Of a stretch of 5,623 nucleotides of DNA, positions 1 through 5,216 are shown in pieces (within the stretch, counting starts at the first letter, position 1; every line of letters starts with the position of its first letter). The notes beneath the pieces were generated by a model that made no database searches, was not told where the DNA came from, and was given only the letters and a program-made list of their open reading frames with translations. The stretch covers positions 1 to 5,623 of the forward strand of contig DASSWW010000046.1 of assembly GCA_035704495.1 (NCBI GenBank), read 5' to 3'. Position numbers and translations under genes: made by a program. The stretch is from UBA6022 sp035704495 (lineage in GTDB: Bacteria; Patescibacteriota; Saccharimonadia; Saccharimonadales; Saccharimonadaceae).

Positions 1-36
1 TGTGCTGCAACGCACACGGTAACCGGGCCTTTTCAT
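1..36 (-). CDS. Possible start of a downstream gene, cut by window edge
   Basis: An ATG at 36-34 on the minus strand opens a 12-codon reading frame (MKRPGYRVRCST) that leaves the window without a stop. It lies 9 bases after the TAA of the NADH dehydrogenase gene and is preceded by AAGGA (41-45), a Shine-Dalgarno-like sequence with a rather short 4-base spacing. If real, it would be cotranscribed with the NDH-2 gene. The peptide is basic and too short to assign to any family. The call rests only on position, spacing and the ribosome-binding-site match, so it is tentative. Confidence 0.4.
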   Translation of the reverse strand, partial: MKRPGYRVRCST

Positions 37-45
37 GATGTCCTT

Positions 46-1230
46 TTATTCCAATGTTGATTCGGGTACGTGTTTGTCATGACGCTCTTTGCGCGCCCGC
101 CACACTCCTAGCGCTTGACCAAGTGGCAACATATCCGAATAGCCCATAAAGTCAGCAGCTCGGCGTAGTAATGACGCCGGCCAACCGCTCAATCGCAACT
201 TGCGCCACTCACATACTGCCCAATTTTCGCCCAGGGGAACAATGACCGGTGGCATGACTGCTTTATACGTAACGAGTGGAGCATTTTCGTGCACACGTTT
301 TAAATGCGCTGCTATAAATAGCGCATCGTGTAGTGCCGTTTGCGCCAAACCAGTAAATGGCGTCGCCGCATTATCGCCAATGATATAAACGTCTTTGTTC
401 GCTTGCATATATTCATCAACCACTACCCGCCCGTTCGGTGCCAGTTTAAAATGATTAGCGTTTGCTTTGTAAAACGGATGATTAGCGACACCAGATGTCC
501 ATATAATCGTATCGCTGGTCATAAAATCACCACTGACAGTAATGGCATCTTCATCTGCCGATTCGACTGTTTTACCAGTCTGCACTTTGACGCCCAATTT
601 CTCTAATCGGCGCAATGCTTTTTCACTCGATTTTTCACTCATGCGTGGCAACACTCGCGGTGCTGCTTCGATAAGTGCGACATGAATATTAGAATCACCA
701 GCGCTAAAGTGTTTGCGCAAATCTTTTAAGTACATACCCAGTGCAGCTGCCAGTTCAACACCCGTCGGTCCTGCTCCAATCACAATGTAGCGCTTATCGA
801 CACCACGACCTTCGACGATATCCGTATAGATATGCTTTTTTAGTTCCATAATTTCATCTGCCGATTTAATACCGAAACTGTGCGCCGCCAATCCCTTGAT
901 GCCAAAATACGTCGTCACTGTCCCAAGCGCCAAAACGCACGTTTCATACGTGTAGTCGGTACTAGACTTACCATGTAATGACTTCGCTTCTGGGTCTATA
1001 GTTTCGATAGTATCAAGTATTACTGTCACGTTTTTTTTATGAGCAAAAATCGTATCGAGCGGCACCCACGACTGCAAATGACTATGGCCAGTTGCTGCAC
1101 CGTACAAAGCAGGATAATATTGAAACTCTGGCTTATCGGTAATTAAGGTAATCTGGTTGCCTGGCTCGCTGGCTAACTCGAGCGCTGTTTTAACACCGCC
1201 AAAGCCTCCACCGACAATAGTAATATTCAT
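46..1230 (-). CDS. ndh: Type II NADH dehydrogenase (NDH-2), FAD-dependent NADH:quinone oxidoreductase
   Basis: This 394-residue flavoprotein is likely to move electrons from NADH through FAD to a membrane quinone without pumping protons, acting at the inner face of the membrane. Two dinucleotide folds are visible. The FAD-binding GGGFGG lies at residues 7-12. The NADH-binding GAGPTGVE lies at 152-159 and is followed by E188 at the end of the next strand, which favours NADH over NADPH. Further family signatures are the ALGT strand end (101-104), TSGVANHP (245-252) and the late FAD contact IIGDNA (284-288 region). The quinone-site segment AQTALHD (296-302) deviates from the usual AQxAxQ(Q/E). 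Residues about 345-382, rich in Trp, Leu and Arg, fit the amphipathic C-terminal membrane anchor of NDH-2. The length is typical to slightly short. A sulfide:quinone oxidoreductase is unlikely because only C98 and C340 are present and its redox cysteine pattern is absent. The start is supported by AGAGGA at 1240-1245, 9 bases upstream. Confidence 0.86.
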   Translation of the reverse strand: MNITIVGGGFGGVKTALELASEPGNQITLITDKPEFQYYPALYGAATGHSHLQSWVPLDTIFAHKKNVTVILDTIETIDPEAKSLHGKSSTDYTYETCVLALGTVTTYFGIKGLAAHSFGIKSADEIMELKKHIYTDIVEGRGVDKRYIVIGAGPTGVELAAALGMYLKDLRKHFSAGDSNIHVALIEAAPRVLPRMSEKSSEKALRRLEKLGVKVQTGKTVESADEDAITVSGDFMTSDTIIWTSGVANHPFYKANANHFKLAPNGRVVVDEYMQANKDVYIIGDNAATPFTGLAQTALHDALFIAAHLKRVHENAPLVTYKAVMPPVIVPLGENWAVCEWRKLRLSGWPASLLRRAADFMGYSDMLPLGQALGVWRARKERHDKHVPESTLE

Positions 1231-1272
1231 AAATGATAATCCTCTATGTCTGTTTTTGGTATCGTTACGTCT

Positions 1273-1281
1273 ATCATAGCA
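1273..1281 (-). promoter_or_regulatory. Extended -10 promoter for the NDH-2 gene
   Basis: On the minus strand TG-C-TATGAT reads as an extended -10 element (TGnTATAAT with one mismatch). Transcription would begin near 1266 and give a leader of about 35 bases containing the AGAGGA ribosome-binding site (1240-1245). No good -35 box stands 16-18 bases upstream, which is tolerated in extended -10 promoters. It lies in the gap after pheT, so the NDH-2 gene can be expressed separately from pheST. Confidence 0.5.
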
Positions 1282-1306
1282 AATCGCGGCATAAACCAGA
1301 AATTAC

Positions 1307-1339
1307 CCCAGGCAATCATCTAAACGATAGTGGCCTGGG
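1307..1339 (-). other. Inverted repeat (hairpin) spanning the pheT stop codon
   Basis: CCCAGGC (1307-1313) and GCCTGGG (1333-1339) are perfect 7-base complementary arms separated by 19 bases that contain the pheT TAG stop (1320-1322). ATC/GAT within the loop could add a small inner stem. On the transcribed strand the hairpin is followed by GTAATTTCTGG and not by a U-run, so it is not a standard intrinsic terminator. It could still act as a 3'-end stabiliser or a weak or factor-assisted terminator. Confidence 0.35.
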
Positions 1340-3803
1340 TCTGTTCAATCACTACAGAGGCAACTTGCTCTATAATTTTTGCTACTTCTTCGCCGGTTAA
1401 CGTCCGGTCATGCGCCGTCAGTTTGATACGAATAGTAATGTTTTTCGTGTCGCCATCTGCTGGCTGATACAAATCAACAGGCGAAATTGCTGTTTCTAGC
1501 TGAGTATCGTCAAGCACAGTCTGAACTGCCTGAACAATCTGCGCATATTTAACCGCCGTGGTAACCTGAAAACAAATATCACGTTCCGTACCCGGAAAAC
1601 GGCTGATTGGCGTATAGTTGTTGGTTCGATGCTGCACCGCTTCTAACAAATGCTCTGACCCTAGTTCAAAACCAGCGACGTATTCTGGTAATTTAAAGTT
1701 GCGAGCAACTGGCTTTTTATATTCGCCAACAATGCCAATAAAGACACCCGACGCCGCGTCAACAACCTGCGCGCTACGTCGCCATTCGAATGGTGCCGTT
1801 ACGGCGTGGTGAGGTTGCTCGGTAAACGGTACAGTGACCAATTCTAGTCCTAATGATTTTCCCATATATTCTAGTATTTTTTTAGCTTGGTAAAACGCTG
1901 CACCTGTTGTTTGTGGCTTTTTATTTGCCACCACCAGGCTGATCATACTAATTTCGGCTGGCACGTTTTCGTCGGTTAATTCTATAGTTTTGTTGTGTGC
2001 TTTATTCAGTTCGAACAATGCAAATTGGTCGTAACCGTTTTTGATATTTGAATGAACTAATCCTAATAAACTCGGCGTCAAACTCAGACGATAATATTGC
2101 AAATCAGGACTGAGCGCATTTGATAATCTGAATGCCTGGGAAACGTCTTGGTTGGCATGATTGATAACTTGCTGGTGCACAAAACTGTACGTCAACACTT
2201 CATTAGCGCCAGCTCGCGCTAAAGCTTCGCGCACGTTTGATTCGAGTGCGCGGCGCGGATTTTTTGGCGCTGGTGTAATACTTCGTTTTGGTAATTCACG
2301 GGGAAGTTTATCAAAACCGTACAGGCGGCCAACTTCTTCAACAATATCTTCGGGCAGTTCAATATCGGTACGCCAGAATGGTGCAACATAGTGAATACTT
2401 TCCTTATGATCGCCAGCATCACAGTCCTCACAAAAATCAAACTCAACATCCTTTAACAGTTGCACGATTGCATCACGCGTTAACCTCATTCCAAGTCGCT
2501 GGTTAATAAAATCAACGCCGACAAATGCTGGTTCACTATCGTTAACTTCTTGATTCTTCTTGTCGAAAACTGCACTCGCCTGCTCGCCACCAGCTACATC
2601 TGTAATTGACTGCATTAAAAGCTTAAGCACTACAGGGCTTTGCAGCGGACTCTGGCCTTTGTTAAATCGTGTCAGCGCATCGGTAAAAACACCGTGACGC
2701 ATGGCTGATTTTCGTACGATGTACATATCAAAACTAGCAACTTCGAGCACAATATTCTTAGTATTCTCGTCGACTTCACTTTCGCCACCACCCATAATTC
2801 CTGCCAGACCGACAGGACCTTCGCCATCGGCAATCACAATGTCATCTTGGCTTAGCTCATATACTTTGTCATTAAGTAACGTGACTCTCTCGCCACTGCG
2901 CGCCATACGCACACCAATCTTACCGCCACGAAGTTTATCGTAATCATAAGCGTGGGTGGGTTGCGCCGTCAGGAGCATCACGTAGTTAGTGACGTCAACT
3001 AAATTGTTGATTGGCTTACTGCCCATTACCACAAGCGCGCATCGCAACCATAAAGGACTTGGCTTGACCGTGACGTCTTTGACGGCCACAGCCATAAAGC
3101 GCGGAGCATCTTTTAACGTGTCATTAAAAACATCGAGCGCTAGTCCTTCGCCACCATCAAACATGTGTTTATCCGTGTACCACTGTGGGCTAGTAAATTG
3201 TTTATGCTGAATACCAGCAATCTCGCGCGCCACACCCAGTTGACCAAACAAATCAGGTCGATGGGTGAACATTTTGTTTTCAATATCGATAATCGTGTCG
3301 TCTAGGCCATAGGCTTTGGCAAAACTTGCGCCAGGTTTCACTTCCGTATCATTCGGTTTCCATTCACTAGAATCAATTTCCAAAATACCATCATGGTCGT
3401 CGCCAATCGCAAGTTCTTTGGCGCTGGCGAGCATCCCATTACTCATCACCCCACGCAGTTCTTTTGGTGTTAACACAAATGGTTCTGCGTCATCAAATGT
3501 TGATGGCACGATTGAAGCTGGTGGTAGCCAAACCACAAATATACCAGCGCGAACATTAGGCGCACCGCACACAACCTGTATGTTTTTGCCCGTTCCAGCA
3601 TCGACTTCACAAACCGACAATTTGTCAGCATTCGGATGTTTTTCGCAGTTTACAACTTTAGCAATCACCGCGTCTTTATAGCGCACACCCAAGTCAATTA
3701 CTTCTTCGACGCCACCAAGTTGTTGATTAATTTTCTGCACCAACTCATCAACCGGCACATCAACGTCGGTAAACTGTTTGACGATATTTAAACTAACTTT
3801 CAT
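1320..3803 (-). CDS. pheT: Phenylalanyl-tRNA synthetase beta subunit
   Basis: This is the 827-residue beta subunit of the cytoplasmic (alpha-beta)2 enzyme that charges tRNA-Phe; beta handles tRNA binding and editing of misactivated tyrosine. All expected domains appear in order. The EMAP-like tRNA-binding domain covers about 40-150, with KHPNADKLSVCEVD at 55-68 and RGVMSNGMLAS at 117-127. The B3/B4 editing domain covers about 200-400, with INNLVDVTNYV at 265-275, QPTHAYD at 281-287 and GIMGGGESEV at 335-344. The B5 domain follows (about 425-500), with DIVEEVGRLYGFDKLP ending near 501. The catalytic-like core covers about 510-715, with LTYSFV at 537-542 and LTPSLLG at 575-581. The FDX-ACB anticodon-binding domain closes it, with SRFPGTERDI at 734-743 and LTGEEVAKII at 802-811. 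The length is close to the family norm of about 800. The ATG directly follows the pheS stop, with GAGG 9 bases upstream inside pheS, which indicates translational coupling. HRPD (181-184) and TRFNKG (378-383) depart from the more common NRPD/NRGD and RFERG. Confidence 0.97.
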   Translation of the reverse strand: MKVSLNIVKQFTDVDVPVDELVQKINQQLGGVEEVIDLGVRYKDAVIAKVVNCEKHPNADKLSVCEVDAGTGKNIQVVCGAPNVRAGIFVVWLPPASIVPSTFDDAEPFVLTPKELRGVMSNGMLASAKELAIGDDHDGILEIDSSEWKPNDTEVKPGASFAKAYGLDDTIIDIENKMFTHRPDLFGQLGVAREIAGIQHKQFTSPQWYTDKHMFDGGEGLALDVFNDTLKDAPRFMAVAVKDVTVKPSPLWLRCALVVMGSKPINNLVDVTNYVMLLTAQPTHAYDYDKLRGGKIGVRMARSGERVTLLNDKVYELSQDDIVIADGEGPVGLAGIMGGGESEVDENTKNIVLEVASFDMYIVRKSAMRHGVFTDALTRFNKGQSPLQSPVVLKLLMQSITDVAGGEQASAVFDKKNQEVNDSEPAFVGVDFINQRLGMRLTRDAIVQLLKDVEFDFCEDCDAGDHKESIHYVAPFWRTDIELPEDIVEEVGRLYGFDKLPRELPKRSITPAPKNPRRALESNVREALARAGANEVLTYSFVHQQVINHANQDVSQAFRLSNALSPDLQYYRLSLTPSLLGLVHSNIKNGYDQFALFELNKAHNKTIELTDENVPAEISMISLVVANKKPQTTGAAFYQAKKILEYMGKSLGLELVTVPFTEQPHHAVTAPFEWRRSAQVVDAASGVFIGIVGEYKKPVARNFKLPEYVAGFELGSEHLLEAVQHRTNNYTPISRFPGTERDICFQVTTAVKYAQIVQAVQTVLDDTQLETAISPVDLYQPADGDTKNITIRIKLTAHDRTLTGEEVAKIIEQVASVVIEQTQATIV

Positions 3804-4841
3804 CTAAAACTGCCTCAAAAATTCTAATTTGCCAGCATGGAAATGTCGCACATCTTCGATGCCGTATTTCATCATCACCAAACGATCGATGCCGCAGCCA
3901 AAGGCAAAACCGGTGTATTCATTTGGGTCGATGTCGGCGGCTTTTAATACGTTGGGGTGAATCATACCACAGCCCAATAGTTCGATCCAGCCTTCGTAAG
4001 AACACACGTTACAGCCCTTTTTATCACAAAACGGACACGACAGCGCAAACTCAAAACTTGGTTCGGTAAACGGAAAATAAAATGGATTCACCCGAACGTC
4101 CAATTCTTTACCGTAATAGCTTTGTAAAAATTCTTGTAGCGTCGCAATCAACATGCCAGCATGCACGCCTTTCGCCACGTAAACGCCTTCGACTTGGTAA
4201 AATGTGTGCTCGTGCCGGGCGTCGAGGTCTTCGTTACGAAACACTCGGTCGGGTACAACGACCGCAATTGGCTCACCAGCGTCCAGGTTGGCGCGATATA
4301 ATTTCAGTGCCCGGTGCTGCATAGTACTGGTGTGCGCCGGGGCAATCAATGGCTCGCCGTTGGTGTCAGTCTCTACAGTCATAAACGTATCGTAATCATC
4401 GCGCGCCGGATGACCTGCGGGAAAATTGAGCGTTTCGAACATATGATACTGATCATCAATTTCACGCGAGTTTAAAATGCCAAATCCCATGCGTTCAAAA
4501 ATTTCCGATAGACGAGCAATTTCGCGCATCAACGGATGAACAGTTCCTTGTTCGGTTGGCAAAAGCGTCACCGCGCCTGCATTTACATCCCACGGTGCGG
4601 TGACGTCAATCGGAATAATTGTACTGTCTTCCAGGGCTGCTTCACACTCACTTACCGCTGCTTCTAATGCAACTTTCATATCGTTGACTGCTTTGCCGTA
4701 TGCGCCACGTTCGGCAGGGTCAAGCGTCGGAATGACGGTATATAATCGCTTGATTTCATCCGCCTTTAATACACTCCGCGGATCATCCGATTGGGTAATG
4801 CGCTCTAAAAGTTGGGCGCGCAGTTCATCGATATTTGTCAT
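3804..4841 (-). CDS. pheS: Phenylalanyl-tRNA synthetase alpha subunit (catalytic)
   Basis: This 345-residue class II synthetase subunit activates phenylalanine with ATP and transfers it to tRNA-Phe in complex with PheT. Residues 1-75 form the helical, charged N-terminal arm that contacts tRNA. Class II motif 1 begins at HPLMREI (102-108). NFPAGHPARDDYDTF (139-153) is the conserved substrate-site loop. Motif 2 lies around DRVFRNEDLDARHEHTFYQVEG (198-219), with the ATP-contacting R202 and the FYQVEG strand. YFPFTEPSFEF (255-265) and GCGIDRL (315-321, motif 3 arginine R320) complete the active site. Two features are unusual against well-known homologues. One is APAHTS (167-172) where RTHTS is standard. 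The other is the cysteine cluster CPFC-x4-CNVC (C269, C272, C277, C280), which probably binds zinc. The start is taken at the first in-frame ATG, preceded by AAGGGAAG, with a TATACT box just upstream. It lies 52 bases after the small membrane protein gene. Confidence 0.97.
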   Translation of the reverse strand: MTNIDELRAQLLERITQSDDPRSVLKADEIKRLYTVIPTLDPAERGAYGKAVNDMKVALEAAVSECEAALEDSTIIPIDVTAPWDVNAGAVTLLPTEQGTVHPLMREIARLSEIFERMGFGILNSREIDDQYHMFETLNFPAGHPARDDYDTFMTVETDTNGEPLIAPAHTSTMQHRALKLYRANLDAGEPIAVVVPDRVFRNEDLDARHEHTFYQVEGVYVAKGVHAGMLIATLQEFLQSYYGKELDVRVNPFYFPFTEPSFEFALSCPFCDKKGCNVCSYEGWIELLGCGMIHPNVLKAADIDPNEYTGFAFGCGIDRLVMMKYGIEDVRHFHAGKLEFLRQF

Positions 4842-4851
4842 AACTTCCCTT

Positions 4852-4857
4852 AGTATA
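4852..4857 (-). promoter_or_regulatory. Candidate -10 box for pheST
   Basis: TATACT on the minus strand ends 10 bases before the pheS ATG. If it is the real -10, transcription would begin only about 3-5 bases before the start codon, and the intervening AAGGGAAG would be largely untranscribed. If transcription instead comes from the upstream small gene, the same AAGGGA could serve as a ribosome-binding site. No convincing -35 is found at normal spacing; TTTACA at 4883-4888 is 25 bases away, too far. There is no room for a T-box or a Phe leader peptide in the 52-base gap. Confidence 0.35.
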
Positions 4858-4893
4858 CGCTATGACAGAGTGAAAAATCGAGTGTAAAATAGG

Positions 4894-5133
4894 CTAACTC
4901 GTTACAAATATAAAAACAATAACCGCAACGATTGCCAGCGCAATTAACAAAATCCATAGCCAGGCAAATTTACCTGTTGCTTGTGTGTCGTTGATAAAAG
5001 TTGAATCTTTGACGCCGTCAGGTAATGGTTTGTTATCGAGTTCCCTTTTTTTCTTTGCTTTTTCAGTTAGTTCTGCCGTTAGTCGTCGCTGTAATTCAGA
5101 TCGGTTGTCGTCTTGTCTAATAAATAATCCCAT
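4894..5133 (-). CDS. Small tail-anchored membrane protein, function unknown
   Basis: The gene encodes 79 residues and I do not recognise a family. Residues 1-33 are highly charged and probably helical, with alternating acidic and basic stretches (for example RRLTAEL and EKAKKKREL). Residues 34-55 are polar and likely flexible. Residues 56-77 are one strong hydrophobic helix beginning FAWLW and ending near the C-terminus, with only TS after it. The expected topology is a cytoplasmic N-terminus with a C-terminal tail anchor and no signal peptide. The reading frame extends upstream to 5190, but I chose the ATG at 5133-5131. The extended -10 element TGGTACAAT lies within the longer version, and MGLFIRQ makes a natural cytoplasmic start. 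The gene is divergent from the aquaporin gene and lies 52 bases upstream of pheS on the same strand, so read-through into pheST is possible. Confidence 0.75.
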   Translation of the reverse strand: MGLFIRQDDNRSELQRRLTAELTEKAKKKRELDNKPLPDGVKDSTFINDTQATGKFAWLWILLIALAIVAVIVFIFVTS

Positions 5134-5140
5134 GCTCTTT

Positions 5141-5149
5141 ATTGTACCA
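5141..5149 (-). promoter_or_regulatory. Extended -10 promoter for the small membrane protein, near-leaderless
   Basis: TG-G-TACAAT on the minus strand matches the extended -10 consensus with one mismatch in the hexamer. Only 7 bases (AAAGAGC) separate it from the chosen ATG at 5133, so the predicted transcription start falls at or within a base or two of the start codon. A T-rich stretch lies upstream (minus strand of 5165-5169), but no clear -35 is seen. Confidence 0.5.
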
Positions 5150-5159
5150 CTCATGTTTA

Positions 5160-5185
5160 CGTAGAAAAATATATGATATACTACG
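5160..5185. repeat. Inverted repeat in the divergent promoter region
   Basis: CGTAG (5160-5164) and CTACG (5181-5185) form a 5-base dyad around a 16-base AT-rich centre, midway between the two divergent genes. The right arm overlaps the plus-strand -10 element (5177-5182). It could be an operator, but the arms are short and the centre is not itself symmetrical, so chance is a serious alternative. Confidence 0.25.
5174..5182 (+). promoter_or_regulatory. Extended -10 promoter for the aquaporin gene
   Basis: TG-A-TATACT is an extended -10 element with one mismatch from TATAAT. TTTACG at 5156-5161 could be a weak -35 with a short 15-base spacer. Transcription would begin near 5189, giving a leader of about 28 bases that includes the ribosome-binding site at 5203-5208. 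Confidence 0.55.
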
Positions 5186-5202
5186 CTCATATTTCACTGT
5201 AA

Positions 5203-5208
5203 AGGAGG
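5203..5208 (+). promoter_or_regulatory. Strong Shine-Dalgarno site for the aquaporin gene
   Basis: AGGAGG inside AAAGGAGGGG lies 8 bases before the ATG at 5217. It is the best ribosome-binding site in the window and is the main reason for choosing the long form, with its basic tail, as the primary product. Confidence 0.8.
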
Positions 5209-5216
5209 GGAATCAC

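Noticed and set aside
1..25. Short dyads at the left edge (TGTGC/GCACA at 1-16 and CGGTAACCG at 17-25) as a terminator
   Set aside because: The stems are only 4-5 bases with no U-run on either strand, and they fall within a possible coding start. The edge prevents further judgement.
46..1230. Sulfide:quinone oxidoreductase as an alternative for the flavoprotein
   Set aside because: That family needs a characteristic set of redox cysteines. Only two cysteines are present (C98, C340) and they do not fit the pattern, whereas the NDH-2 motifs are well matched.
3316..3681. A 121-codon open frame on the plus strand inside pheT
   Set aside because: It lies entirely antisense to a well-conserved tRNA-binding and linker region of pheT and shows no recognisable domain. 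It is best explained as a shadow of the coding strand.
4842..4893. T-box riboswitch or Phe leader-peptide attenuator upstream of pheST
   Set aside because: The gap is only 52 bases, with no terminator/antiterminator pair and no run of Phe codons.
46..5133. Alternative genetic code with TGA recoded, as in some CPR lineages
   Set aside because: All genes close on TAA or TAG without any in-frame TGA, and Trp is encoded by TGG, so the standard bacterial code explains everything.
5134..5190. Longer start for the small membrane protein (ATG at 5190 or 5154)
   Set aside because: The extra 19 residues would overlap the extended -10 element and the divergent promoter region, and neither upstream ATG has a Shine-Dalgarno site.
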